Source of the DNA: Terriglobia bacterium | GTDB lineage: Bacteria > Acidobacteriota > Terriglobia > JAJPHL01 | Length of the DNA stretch: 57,002 bases | Direction of reading: 5' to 3' | NCBI GenBank assembly: GCA_021325275.1 | Contig: JAJPHL010000049.1 | Coordinates: 1-57,002, forward strand | Part shown: piece by piece, positions 8,584 through 17,639 of the stretch | How positions within the stretch are numbered: the stretch's first letter is position 1 | Layout: each line of letters opens with the position of its first letter | Notes under the pieces: generated by a model | Database searches by the model: none | Seen by the model: the letters and a program-made list of their open reading frames with translations, nothing else | Told to the model about the DNA's origin: nothing | Program-made: the position numbers and the translations under genes

Positions 8584-10938
8584 ATGGAAGTCCAAGGCTA
8601 CTGCGCTCTCTGCCGATCCCGGTGCGGCACAGTGAACGTGGTCGACGGAGGGATTCTTGTACAGGTCAGAGCGAACCCGGCGCATCCAACCGGAACCGGC
8701 ATCTGTCCGAAAGGCGAGGCCGCCCCGGAGATCGTTTACAACGAGAATCGGTTGCTCTACCCACTCAGACGAACCGCTCCGAAGGGCAGCAGCGATCCAG
8801 GCTGGGAACGTATCTCGTGGGACGTGGCTCTCGACACCGTCGCAAATCATCTAGCCCGCATCAAGGCTCAACATGGTGCCGAAGCTGTGGGGTTTTCGGT
8901 TGCCACTCCCAGCGGGACTCCTCTCGTCGATAGCATCGAGTGGATTGATCGTTTCATCCGCTGCTTCGGAAGTCCGAATACGTACGGCGGCGTCGAGATT
9001 TGCAATTGGCACAAGGACGTTGCCCACACCTTCACGTTCGGGTGCGCAACCCCGGCCGCCGATTATTCGAATTCCGATCTAATCATTCTCTGGGGCCATA
9101 ATCCACCTAACGTATGGCTTGCGCAGGCACACGCGATCGCAAGGGGTCGCTCCCGCGGCGCGAAGCTGATGGTCGTTGATCCCAGGGCAACGAGTCTCGC
9201 GAAAGGCGCCGAGCACTGGTTAAGAGTTAGGCCTGGCTCCGATGCTGCCCTCGCCCTCGGTCTGATTCACCTTCTTATCGAAACAGAAAGCTATGATCAG
9301 GGTTTCGTGCGGACATGGACAAACGCTCCCTTCCTCGTTCGAAGCGACACCGGACGTTTCCTTACCACACGGGACATCGATCCCAGTGCGGAAACCCCCG
9401 CTAACGTCGTTTGGCACCTCGGACGTAGCGAGCCGCAACCCTACGATGCCTCGCAGGACCACTCTGCGGACTCTGACCATTTCGCTCTGAACGGGACGTT
9501 CTCCGTCTTCCTGCCGGCTTCGGGAAACGCCGTCACTTGTCGACCGGCATTTGATCTCCTCCGAGAACAGGCTTCCAAGTATCCGCCTGCGCGCGTGGCG
9601 GATCTCACTTGGCTCGATGAACGTCAGCTTCGTGGGGCTGCCAGGACGCTAGCGAAGTCCAGGCATGTTTCATATCACGCTTGGACTGGAGTTGCTCAGC
9701 ATACGAACGCTACTCAGATGGAGCGATCCATCGCAGTGCTCTACTCGCTCACTGGGTGTTTCGACACCAAAGGTGGCAACGTTGTCTACAGGAAGCCTCC
9801 CGTCAATCCCGCTACCTCACCAGATCTGCTAGATCCCGGTCAGGCGGCAAAAGCGATTGGCCTCGATCGTTTTCCGCTTGGGCCGCCGGCTCAAGGTCGC
9901 ATCGTCGGGCGGGACTTCTTCCAAGCCATTCTCACAGCCGATCCCTACCCGATTAAGGCTCTGGTAGCCTTCGGCGGAAATCCAGTGCTTGCCCAGGTTG
10001 GTACGGCGCGCGTTCAAGAAGCTCTCCGCCGCGTTGAGTTCTACGTGCATTGCGATCTCTTTCACACTCCTACGTCGGATTATGCGGATATCATTCTCCC
10101 CACCAACTCGCCGTGGGAGCACGATGCTCTGAAAGTCGGCTTCGAGATCAGCGCAGAAGCGGAAGAGCTTGTCATGCTCCGCCAGAAGGTAGTGCTTCCA
10201 CGAGGGGAATCCAAAGCAGACTACCAAATCGTATTCGAACTGGCTGAGAAGCTTGGGATGGGGGGCCAGTTTTTCGACGGGAACATCGAGACCGCGTGGA
10301 ACCACGTGCTTTCTCCCCTAGGGGCCACAGTAGACAAGTTGAGGCTGAACCCGGAAGGCGTTCGCTATCCGCAACAACAGGGACATGCAAAGTATGCCGA
10401 GCATATAGCGACGGGTGTGCGAGGATTCGCGACAGAAACCCGCCGGGCCGAAATCTATTCAGAGAAGCTTCTTCGGCATGGCTATCCCCCACTCCCGCAG
10501 TTCAGTGAGCCGACCGACGGTCCGAACAGCGATCCTCAGTTTCCGCTGATCCTAAGTTCAACCAAGAATCGCAACTTCTGTCAAAGCCAACACAGGAGCG
10601 TTCCCTCGCTCCGCAAGCGGTCTCCGGTTCCGTTAGTCTTGATTCACCCGAGTTTGGCTCAACAGAAGGGGGTGCGGGAGGGAGATTGGGTGGAACTCAC
10701 CACACGTATCGGTGCCGCTAGGTTCGTTGCACACTTCGATGAATCCTTGCACGAACGGGTTGTACTCGCTGAGCATGGTTGGTGGGAGGCTTGCCCCGAA
10801 GTTGCACAACCTGGGTATCCGGTTCTCGGCCCGGGCTCCTCGAACTTCAATGCGCTCATTTCGTGGGATCACACCGACCCAATTAGCGGATCTGTCCCCC
10901 AGCGTTCCTTCGCATGCGACGTGCGACCTTGTGCCTAG
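8584..10938 (+). CDS. molybdopterin-dependent oxidoreductase (DMSO reductase superfamily), [4Fe-4S]
   Basis: A 784-residue molybdenum (or tungsten) bis-MGD enzyme. The N-terminal [4Fe-4S] motif uses Cys7, Cys10, Cys14 and Cys41 (CALCRSRCG, then ICPKG). The likely metal-ligand cysteine is Cys140 in GGVEICNWHKDVA. The GHNPPNVW and GAKLMVVDPRAT stretches are MGD-binding, and the C-terminal quarter (from about residue 655) is the usual molydopterin dinucleotide-binding domain. No twin-arginine signal is seen, so it should be cytoplasmic, and no FeS or membrane subunit is encoded nearby. The start at 8584 matches the family's usual N-terminus just before the cluster; 8524 is an in-frame alternative, and neither has a good Shine-Dalgarno. 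Nearest families are the BisC/acetylene hydratase-like group; the reaction is unknown. Confidence 0.9.
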   Translation: MEVQGYCALCRSRCGTVNVVDGGILVQVRANPAHPTGTGICPKGEAAPEIVYNENRLLYPLRRTAPKGSSDPGWERISWDVALDTVANHLARIKAQHGAEAVGFSVATPSGTPLVDSIEWIDRFIRCFGSPNTYGGVEICNWHKDVAHTFTFGCATPAADYSNSDLIILWGHNPPNVWLAQAHAIARGRSRGAKLMVVDPRATSLAKGAEHWLRVRPGSDAALALGLIHLLIETESYDQGFVRTWTNAPFLVRSDTGRFLTTRDIDPSAETPANVVWHLGRSEPQPYDASQDHSADSDHFALNGTFSVFLPASGNAVTCRPAFDLLREQASKYPPARVADLTWLDERQLRGAARTLAKSRHVSYHAWTGVAQHTNATQMERSIAVLYSLTGCFDTKGGNVVYRKPPVNPATSPDLLDPGQAAKAIGLDRFPLGPPAQGRIVGRDFFQAILTADPYPIKALVAFGGNPVLAQVGTARVQEALRRVEFYVHCDLFHTPTSDYADIILPTNSPWEHDALKVGFEISAEAEELVMLRQKVVLPRGESKADYQIVFELAEKLGMGGQFFDGNIETAWNHVLSPLGATVDKLRLNPEGVRYPQQQGHAKYAEHIATGVRGFATETRRAEIYSEKLLRHGYPPLPQFSEPTDGPNSDPQFPLILSSTKNRNFCQSQHRSVPSLRKRSPVPLVLIHPSLAQQKGVREGDWVELTTRIGAARFVAHFDESLHERVVLAEHGWWEACPEVAQPGYPVLGPGSSNFNALISWDHTDPISGSVPQRSFACDVRPCA

Positions 10939-10952
10939 AACGAAGACCGTTT

Positions 10953-10985
10953 CCCTTCGGGCCGCATTCAAGAGCGGCCCGAGGG
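10953..10985. terminator. hairpin between convergent genes
   Basis: A perfect 8-base stem (CGGGCCGC at 10958-10965 with GCGGCCCG at 10974-10981) encloses an 8-base loop and is extended by CCCT/AGGG with one bulged T. It lies between the convergent ends of the molybdoenzyme and MCE-like lipoprotein genes. No T-run follows on either strand, so intrinsic termination is uncertain. Confidence 0.4.
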
Positions 10986-10999
10986 TCGCGGGATGGAGA

Positions 11000-11455
11000 T
11001 CACTGTCCGACCTGCCGCAGGATCCACTCGCGGGTTGAAGCAAACGCCTCCTGGGCGCGGGCTTCGCCCAAGATGGCCGCCAGTTGTACCATTCCGTTTG
11101 CACCCAAGACGCCCGCTTGCGGCACTGCATCCGCCGCGGATGCCGGCAGCGCGAAGCCCACCAAACATGGGACGCCGGCACCATCGGCGGTCGCCAAGAA
11201 GACCACGCGTTGCGGCAACGCTTCTGAACGAGCCGTGACGCGCACCACGATCTTCCCTTTTTGTAGGGAGGCCTCTCGAACGGTGCCAACCCGCACACCA
11301 TTGAAGAAAACGGGAGACCCGTCGGAAACCACGGGCGCAGACGGGAAGACGACGTTGAGCGAGTTCGGTTCCTGGATCATGCTGCAGCCCACCAGTAACC
11401 ACATAACAGCCACCAGCGTGGCGAAAGTGATGATCTTGTTGAGTTTGTTTTTCAT
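11000..11455 (-). CDS. small MlaD/MCE-like lipoprotein
   Basis: A 151-residue protein with a lysine-rich start, a hydrophobic core and a good lipobox ending at Cys24 (WLLVGC), predicted to be a lipoprotein. Residues about 33-75 match the core of an MlaD/MCE domain: SLNVVFPSAPVVSDG, then PVFFNGVRVGTV and a K-IVVRV strand. Typical MCE proteins carry this domain on a TM helix and a long C-terminal tail; here only a short tail follows. The ATG at 11455 is chosen over 11491 because AAGGAG lies 7 bases upstream and the signal peptide then starts correctly. It starts 11 bases after the VWA gene stop, so the two form an operon. MCE proteins bind lipids or hydrophobic molecules; a shared envelope role is inferred. 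Confidence 0.7.
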   Translation of the reverse strand: MKNKLNKIITFATLVAVMWLLVGCSMIQEPNSLNVVFPSAPVVSDGSPVFFNGVRVGTVREASLQKGKIVVRVTARSEALPQRVVFLATADGAGVPCLVGFALPASAADAVPQAGVLGANGMVQLAAILGEARAQEAFASTREWILRQVGQ

Positions 11456-11466
11456 ATGCTTGCTCC

Positions 11467-13119
11467 TTATCGGTTCTGTAGTTGCTTCCAAAAGCTCGGC
11501 GTGGCCTCCGTGTAGAAGGCGACTTGGGAGTCAGGAAAGGTAATCGTCAATCGTGACGTGCGGTCTTGCGCCTCATTGGCGCGGCTCTCCACCGGGCCTT
11601 TGGACGGCACTAGCAGAAAGAGAAGGATGCTGGTCGCCGGCACGGAAAAGCTCTTCGCGCTCGCCTTTAGACTGCAACTGGACCAGCCGTCCGTAATGAC
11701 CATCACGACCCGGCTGCGGGCCGTTGCCTTAACGACCGCCTCCACCAAGGCAGTGCAATTGCCCACAGGCGGGCCATCTTCAATGCTGACGAGCTTCTGT
11801 TGAATGTCGCGTAGAACTTGGCTACGCCCAACGGTAGCGCGGCTCACGACAGACTTCGCTTGCTCTTGGCACTCCTTTGCCGCGCGGATCTGGTGCGCGT
11901 CATTGAAGACCGGATAAATGGCCGCCAAGGCACCGGTAGTCGTGCCGGCCGGCGCTTGCTTTTGACAGGCCACAGGTGTCGATGGAATCGTGGGAATGCT
12001 GTACTCCCACAGCGTAAAGTACGGGTCCCCGGAGAACATCGCCACTCGAAGGACAGCGCAGTCCCCAGAGTTGAGAATCTCGCCTAGGCGCGCCGAAACG
12101 CCATTCACCGCATCTCGCCGAGCTACATCATCTGTAGACCGTGAAACATCAACGAGAATCTCGCACGACTTCGGCGTGGATAATACAGGAGGCTGGAGAC
12201 CAGCCGCTTGACTCTTCGCGGCGAACGAAAGGACCAGCAGTACGGCGGCAGCGGCGCTGGCAGAAGAGCTGGGGAATGGTGTAGGAGCAGCGCCCCCCGA
12301 GGGCGCTGCTCCGGCGGCTCCAGTAGAGTCTCCACTGCCGGCATCTTCTTGCGCTTTCAAATCAGCTTCCAGAGCTTCCACATGGCGCGTGTAGGATTCG
12401 ATTTGGGACTCCACACGCTCAAGACGACGCGTATAGTAGCCCTCGCCGAAAATGGCGAACATCCCCACGCCGGCGAACGCCGCCGCGAAGCCGGTGCACA
12501 CAGCCAACACCCACAACGAGAGTTGGATAATACCCTCAACACTTTCGGCGGAATTGGCGGACGTGTTGCGGCCCAGCAGGAACACCGCCAACGCAGTCGC
12601 AACCACCATCCCGGACACCAACGCCCCGATTTTTGCCAAGCGGAGCGTCCTTGCTGGACGGTCTGGGTCATGCGCGATTGCGTGGGTCAAGGTATGGGTG
12701 ATCAGTAGCCACGCGGTGGCCACCCAAGAACAGAAGAACGCCCATGTCTCGACGCCGAGATTACCCATGCGCGAAGTGGCGTTGAAAAGCAGAACAAGAG
12801 CACTCTCACCTTCAAAGAAGACCACGAGCAAGGACGACAAGAAGACCCCCAACAGCCAGTGCTGGCCGGCCAGATCCAGTTGAATCCGCTGCGCGAGGTG
12901 CATCTTCAAGCGAGTCGCCACGGCGAGCAGCCGGTCTAGCACTGAGCGGCTCCGGCGCAGTTCCTCGCGGATCTGTTCGATCCGCAGCGGGCGGAATACG
13001 ATTTCCGTGATGTCGCGAAGCCGCTGATGCAGATCCGGCTCGCGCAGAACAATGGCGCGGATTACCAAGAGAATGGAGACGAGCGCCACTTGACCAAGGA
13101 CGAAGTAGAGCAACAACAT
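11467..13119 (-). CDS. multi-pass membrane protein with C-terminal VWA domain
   Basis: A 550-residue protein. Hydrophobic segments lie near residues 3-22, 88-110, 126-146, 164-184, 198-222 and 286-302, with a helical/coiled stretch at 228-260 and a Gly/Ala/Ser/Pro-rich linker at 260-290. From about 318 to the end is a von Willebrand factor A domain: the MIDAS motif DVSRS is at 324-328 and a later VVMVITDGWSSC strand completes the metal site. The VWA domain follows the last TM, so its location depends on topology. VWA domains mediate metal-dependent protein contacts, often with AAA+ ATPases, but no MoxR partner is present here. It is followed at 11 bases by the MCE-like lipoprotein, its most likely partner. 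I know no named family for this layout. Confidence 0.8.
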   Translation of the reverse strand: MLLLYFVLGQVALVSILLVIRAIVLREPDLHQRLRDITEIVFRPLRIEQIREELRRSRSVLDRLLAVATRLKMHLAQRIQLDLAGQHWLLGVFLSSLLVVFFEGESALVLLFNATSRMGNLGVETWAFFCSWVATAWLLITHTLTHAIAHDPDRPARTLRLAKIGALVSGMVVATALAVFLLGRNTSANSAESVEGIIQLSLWVLAVCTGFAAAFAGVGMFAIFGEGYYTRRLERVESQIESYTRHVEALEADLKAQEDAGSGDSTGAAGAAPSGGAAPTPFPSSSASAAAAVLLVLSFAAKSQAAGLQPPVLSTPKSCEILVDVSRSTDDVARRDAVNGVSARLGEILNSGDCAVLRVAMFSGDPYFTLWEYSIPTIPSTPVACQKQAPAGTTTGALAAIYPVFNDAHQIRAAKECQEQAKSVVSRATVGRSQVLRDIQQKLVSIEDGPPVGNCTALVEAVVKATARSRVVMVITDGWSSCSLKASAKSFSVPATSILLFLLVPSKGPVESRANEAQDRTSRLTITFPDSQVAFYTEATPSFWKQLQNR

Positions 13120-13691
13120 ACGACCCCCTTATTGTTCGGCCCTGCCGCTAGGCTCCGGGCCAAGATTCGCGGAGCACTTCGCTTCATGGCTCCTGCGTCC
13201 TTTGGAAGAGCATGTCGTGCACCAAACCACATCCATCGGTACGACTGGCCCAGAACAAAAGGAATCAGGCAGTTCGAAGGAACGCTGAAGAGAACATTGC
13301 GAGGCGGACCGGTTTCAGGCGCTACGTTGCTGAGACGTTTGCGATGCGTAGACGAAGGGGGAATCGAGCCGCTAGGTTAAGAAACGTGACGGAGGATCAT
13401 GGAAGTTCCCCGATTGTATAGCTCTGCAGATTTTCCGAGGCTAGCGACTCGGCAACTCATTTTGCGAGCAGCGCGAGTTATGAAGTGGTTCTCAATCGCG
13501 TGCATCTGTGAACAAGCACGAAGAGTTCCTGCCCAAACGCCGCCGCCCGAGGGATGTTACCCGGCGCGCTAAGCCAAGTTAAACTTCGGCGGATTTGAGT
13601 CGGCAGAATATCGTATCCAGTCGATCATTTCACCGGACCGCCACATTTGGGTGTGTTGGCGTGACTGGTATAGTTGTAAGATGCTTGGAGA
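13120..13691. other. 572-base stretch without a convincing gene
   Basis: No reading frame here has a plausible start, ribosome site and protein-like composition on either strand. It must contain the promoter for the VWA/MCE operon (reading left) and for the membrane-anchored unknown protein (reading right). A 24-codon basic frame at 13509-13583 lacks a ribosome site and is not called. No clear hairpin or repeat was seen. Confidence 0.5.
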
Positions 13692-14777
13692 ATGAGCATC
13701 AATCTTCCCACACTGCTCTGCTTGAGTTCAGGCTTGACGCCACAATATAAGCTTGATGTGCTGCGTTCGCTCGCCCTGCCAAAAGGCGGATATATCCAAT
13801 ATCGATACGGCGAAGATATTGTTTCCGACGGTCTGCACGACCGCCTCGAAGGTAACGGATTGACAGGTGCAAAGGTCTTGCTTGCCCACGTCGACTGCTC
13901 CCCGGCTATTCGGAAGGTCGGCGCTAACTGTCCCATCATGCCATGTCGGCACGCCACACTCATCGGTTCGCGAAGGATCGGTACGCGCTTCTTCTTAGAA
14001 CTACGCATGGAGGAATTCGCTACCTGCTCAGACCTCACCGGTTTCCAGCTTGCTGTAACCGGAAACCGACCGCGATGGCCAGATGAGGCAGGGAAGGAGA
14101 ATCCCATTGGTCACTGGTGCTTGGAGTCACAGGCCGGACGAGAGTGCTCAGCCGCAACTGATCTGACCGCTTGGGAGGCCGTGGTAACCGCGCTGCGGGG
14201 GACAGAGGACTTTCGTGAGCAGCCTTTCTTCTTTGCAATCGAAGGATTGGCTGTCCGCAAAGATAAAACTCTTTTGGAGCCACAGCACGCCGAGTACCAC
14301 CTCAAGGCAGAAACAGACTACGATCTGCGAATCTATCATTTTCATCCGGAAGGCGATTCCAAAACGATGGCGGGAAGTGCAGGAGTCGTCAAGGTGGAAC
14401 TCGCAGCACCCTACCTCGAACCTGTCACGAATCCTGCGATGTCGATCGATTCGCCTTATGACATCAAGACATTCCACATGAGAACCCTATCTGCAACGAA
14501 AGAGGAGTTTGCTTCGATCGTCGTGCGGATCGATGACAGGAATACGGATAAGCCCTTTGAAAACCAACCCGAACTTTATATTCCCGTGCGAGTCGAGCAA
14601 TCATTCTGGCGCCCATTTCTCGTGACTCTGCTGCTGGGAGGACTGCTAGCGATACAGCAACAAGTCACGATAGCCGTGACGAAAGGCTGGCCAAGCCTCA
14701 GTGTCACGTTAGGTACGTGCGTGCTCGGCCTTCTTATTGCGGCAGTCGCTGTGCTGGGGCTGAAAAGGCCTGTCTAG
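13692..14777 (+). CDS. unknown protein with two C-terminal membrane helices
   Basis: A 361-residue protein whose family I do not recognise. Residues 1-300 are mainly soluble and beta-rich, with several cysteines (in HVDCSPA, ANCPIMPC, ATCSDL, HWCLES and RECSAA). Two hydrophobic segments near 302-325 and 336-357 would anchor it to the membrane, leaving a very short C-terminus. There is no signal peptide, so the large domain may be cytoplasmic. GGAGA lies directly before the ATG, closer than ideal, so the start is only moderately certain. It is convergent with the YunG-like gene (10-base gap). Confidence 0.65.
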   Translation: MSINLPTLLCLSSGLTPQYKLDVLRSLALPKGGYIQYRYGEDIVSDGLHDRLEGNGLTGAKVLLAHVDCSPAIRKVGANCPIMPCRHATLIGSRRIGTRFFLELRMEEFATCSDLTGFQLAVTGNRPRWPDEAGKENPIGHWCLESQAGRECSAATDLTAWEAVVTALRGTEDFREQPFFFAIEGLAVRKDKTLLEPQHAEYHLKAETDYDLRIYHFHPEGDSKTMAGSAGVVKVELAAPYLEPVTNPAMSIDSPYDIKTFHMRTLSATKEEFASIVVRIDDRNTDKPFENQPELYIPVRVEQSFWRPFLVTLLLGGLLAIQQQVTIAVTKGWPSLSVTLGTCVLGLLIAAVAVLGLKRPV

Positions 14778-14786
14778 CTGACGCCA

Positions 14787-15341
14787 CTAGGCTCGTTGAT
14801 TGGCTGTCGCGTTTTTATCGCGTTGCTGTGTTCTGCGCGGAGAGCTAGTGGCAGGTTGTGTTTCCAGTTTCTTGAGTACGATATCGACTAGGCGATCATA
14901 CCGGCGCCGCGTGTCTGGATACCCGAGCACATACTCTCGGAGCACCGTTGAGGGTTCTTGCGCTCTGGCACTATGGCCGAATTGATGGCGGGTCAAGTCT
15001 ACCTCGGAGAGATCAGGCAGGCGATTCCAGTAATGTTCGACACCATTAACCGAACCGCGCAAGAGGTCGCCGCCCAGGAGGTCCTGGACGATCAGCGCTG
15101 TAACGGCGCACTGTCCCCATGCGCGATTGTCGGGCGACCAGCGAGTCGGATCATAAGATGTCTCGCGTTCCCAACACTGCCGAAGGAACTCCGCAAGTTC
15201 CTCTCGCCTCGGGGCGCGCTTCCCCCAACTCGGATAACGCGTCTGGCCAACCGAAGGCACTCTCTGATGGCTCACAAGCCTAAGGATACCACTGATCGAC
15301 CACGCGGGGTCAGGCCGCGCGGCGAGACCGAAAGACGACAC
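14787..15341 (-). CDS. YunG-like protein
   Basis: A 184-residue protein of unknown function. The central part carries the pattern I associate with the YunG family: GQCAVTALIVQDLLGGDLLR, then VEHYWNRLPDLSEVDLTRHQF and a closing YPDTRRRYDRLVDIVLKKL helix. The invariant-looking Cys in GQCAVTA, the His in EHYWN and the Asp in EVDLT would suit a papain-like catalytic layout, but this is inference. The first 45 residues are poorly conserved-looking and the true start may be further in. The Lys/Arg/Gln-rich C-terminal tail looks disordered. It is divergent from the GHKL operon that begins 172 bases away, and may be an accessory to it or independent cargo. Confidence 0.65.
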   Translation of the reverse strand: MSSFGLAARPDPAWSISGILRLVSHQRVPSVGQTRYPSWGKRAPRREELAEFLRQCWERETSYDPTRWSPDNRAWGQCAVTALIVQDLLGGDLLRGSVNGVEHYWNRLPDLSEVDLTRHQFGHSARAQEPSTVLREYVLGYPDTRRRYDRLVDIVLKKLETQPATSSPRRTQQRDKNATANQRA

Positions 15342-15513
15342 CCGAGTTCGCGGAGGTTCGAGATTGCGTTTTGTATCAGTAGCTTATGATGCATGCGCAC
15401 AAAACAACTGGGGATTGCACATTTTTAAGTGAAGACACGCCGGGTGCTCGTTCCCCCGACGAGCCTCCAATCCCGCTGCCTATGCGCAGCCTACGAAACG
15501 GAGAAACACAGTT

Positions 15514-17421
15514 ATGGAAGTTCAGCGATTTCCACGCCTCCTCGCAGATAACCTGCTGTCCGAGGTTGAACGCCAGCAGAAATACCTCGACAAACTCCCC
15601 AAAGGCTTTCAATTTCCCCTCTTCAACGCCATGCAGGCGCTGGAGTCCCAGCGGCGCAACGGGTATCGCAACACCGCCTCGGCCGCACGCGAACTCATCG
15701 ACAACAGTATTGAAGCTGGCGCAAAACGCATCCACGTGATCTTCGAAAAGAGCACCAAGGGTCGAGAAGTTGTGACCTCGGTCGCCGTCATCGACGATGG
15801 CGCGGGCATGCTGGCGGATATGGCGCGGTTTGCATTGAGTTGGGGTGGCGGCACGCACTTCGATGATCCCAACTTCATTGGTCGCTTTGGATTCGGACTG
15901 CCCAACGCGTCGATCAACCAAACACGTCGCGTCGAGGTCTATACCCGAACCGAAGGGCAGGAGACCATTACTAAGGCGTGGCTCGACGCGAACGAACTGC
16001 CTGAGCACGGTCTCCAGACGATACCCAAACCCACGACGGGCGACCTGCCGCGGTTCGTGCAAGGCTACCTGGAGAGAACCGGCATGGGGTTCCAGCACGG
16101 GACTGTGGTCGTCTGGGTTCAGCCAGATCGGCTCACGTATAAAATGCCGGCGTCTCTCAAAGACCATCTACTCGATGATTTTGGCACGACGTACCGCTAT
16201 CTGCTGGACGACCTCGAAATGATCGTCGAAGGCGTGAAGGTCGAGCGGGTCGATCCGCTGTTCCTTGATCCGAAGGGGCGCTTTTACCTGCCTCCTGACG
16301 AGGGGGGCGCTATCGCCGAAGAAGATCGTACGCTCCCGGTGTTGCTCTACCGCGATAACGACGGGACCGTTCACGCGCGCAAACTCAAGGATCAAGCCGA
16401 AGTCGACAGCGTGCGGGGCAAGAAGAAGCACGGCAAGGAAGAAGTCTTGGCGGTCGGCGCGATCAATTTCCGTGTTGCGAACTTTCCGTTGGGCCTAGTT
16501 GTTGGAAGACGTGGTGACGCGGACATCGCGCCAAAGGAGCATGCCAAGAAGCGTTTTGAGATCCGTCAGTCGCGGCGCGGCATGTCGTTCGTGCGGGCTG
16601 GCCGCGAGATCGAAACCGTTGACGCCTTTCCGCGGTCCTCTAAGGACATCGCCTCGGGTTTAGGGAAGTGGCCGCACCTGGAGGGCTACGCGTACCACTG
16701 GGGTATCGAAGTGCGCTTCTCGCCAGACTTGGATGACATCTTCGGGATCACGAATGACAAACAGCGCGTCCGCCCGCTCGAGGATTTCTGGCGACTCCTG
16801 GCTGAGGAAGGCGTGGACACTCTCTTGCACCGGATGAATGCACAGCAGGGCACTTGGCGGCGCGATGCCGCGAAGGCAGCAAACAGGCCTGAGGCGTCCG
16901 CGGAACCGTCGCCGGCGGAAATGGCGGCCAGCATCGTTGAGACCGTCGTTGGCAAGCCGACGCCGATTCCCGAACACGAGCGCCCCAACGTCCAGGAGAA
17001 GTTCACCAAGGCAGTCCAAGAACACGCCGAGGTCACTGGCAAGCCCGTGGACGAGGTCGCGAAGGCCGTCGAGGCAGAAGCGAAGCGTCGCCCCCACAAA
17101 ATCGAATACTTCGAAGACCCGTACGCTCCCTTCTATCGGCCCGACTGGGGGCTGGGGTCGCAAGTCGTCGTGTGGATCAACCGCAAGCACCCGTTCTACG
17201 AAACGTTCTACACGGCGTCGATGAGCAAGCTAGCCAGGGAAGGACTGGATCTCTTCCTCATCGCGCTCGCGAAAGCCGAGTTGAACGCCTCCGATCCGAC
17301 GGCGCGCCTCTGGTACGAACACCAGCGGAGCAAGGTGTGGAGCGAGTTTCTTGCCATCGCGATGAAGGACTTGGCTGCCAGATTTCCTGGCGAGGAAGGC
17401 GAGACCGACCTCGCCGCGTAA
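15514..17421 (+). CDS. MORC/MutL-like GHKL ATPase, large paralogue
   Basis: A 635-residue protein and first gene of the candidate defence block. Residues about 45-290 hold a GHKL ATPase of the MutL/MORC type: N-box ARELIDNSIEAGA with Glu60 and Asn64, G1 box DDGAGM (94-99) and lid/G2 box IGRFGFGLPNAS (122-133). A second domain follows (about 290-430), ending in the conserved-looking SRRGMSFVRAGREIE and SPDLDDIFGITNDKQRV. A charged Ala/Glu/Pro-rich linker spans roughly 445-530, then a C-terminal module (WINRKHPFYETFY, DLFLIALAKAEL). The same order of motifs occurs in the 496-residue protein at 18217, so the two are full-length paralogues. GHKL ATPases of this type dimerise on ATP binding; nucleic-acid clamping is inferred from MutL/MORC. 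Confidence 0.88.
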   Translation: MEVQRFPRLLADNLLSEVERQQKYLDKLPKGFQFPLFNAMQALESQRRNGYRNTASAARELIDNSIEAGAKRIHVIFEKSTKGREVVTSVAVIDDGAGMLADMARFALSWGGGTHFDDPNFIGRFGFGLPNASINQTRRVEVYTRTEGQETITKAWLDANELPEHGLQTIPKPTTGDLPRFVQGYLERTGMGFQHGTVVVWVQPDRLTYKMPASLKDHLLDDFGTTYRYLLDDLEMIVEGVKVERVDPLFLDPKGRFYLPPDEGGAIAEEDRTLPVLLYRDNDGTVHARKLKDQAEVDSVRGKKKHGKEEVLAVGAINFRVANFPLGLVVGRRGDADIAPKEHAKKRFEIRQSRRGMSFVRAGREIETVDAFPRSSKDIASGLGKWPHLEGYAYHWGIEVRFSPDLDDIFGITNDKQRVRPLEDFWRLLAEEGVDTLLHRMNAQQGTWRRDAAKAANRPEASAEPSPAEMAASIVETVVGKPTPIPEHERPNVQEKFTKAVQEHAEVTGKPVDEVAKAVEAEAKRRPHKIEYFEDPYAPFYRPDWGLGSQVVVWINRKHPFYETFYTASMSKLAREGLDLFLIALAKAELNASDPTARLWYEHQRSKVWSEFLAIAMKDLAARFPGEEGETDLAA

Positions 17422-17492
17422 CGCAGAAACCTGAACCCGGCGGCCTGGCTTTTGGGGACCTTCCCCTGAAGTTTGGCCGCCGCACTTTGTCC

Positions 17493-17522
17493 TTGCACAC
17501 CCGTCCCATTGAGGTGTACATT
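17493..17522 (+). promoter_or_regulatory. possible sigma-70-type promoter upstream of the sigma-like gene
   Basis: TTGCAC (17493-17498) and TACATT (17517-17522) are separated by 18 bases in the 218-base gap between the first GHKL gene and the sigma-like gene. It could give the last three genes their own transcript. The match is weak and was found by eye only. Confidence 0.2.
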
Positions 17523-17639
17523 TCTTGGTCGAAGGCGCTGCAGGTGCGGCCTACGTGCCGCCTATGCCCCCGGGCGCTGCGATAGCCTTCAAAGCAGAAT
17601 TTGAACGGTTATCGTGGCCCCAAGGAGGGACCATTACCC

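Noticed and set aside
13509-13583. 24-codon basic frame in the gene-free stretch
   Set aside because: No ribosome site, GTG start and no recognisable feature; chance frame.
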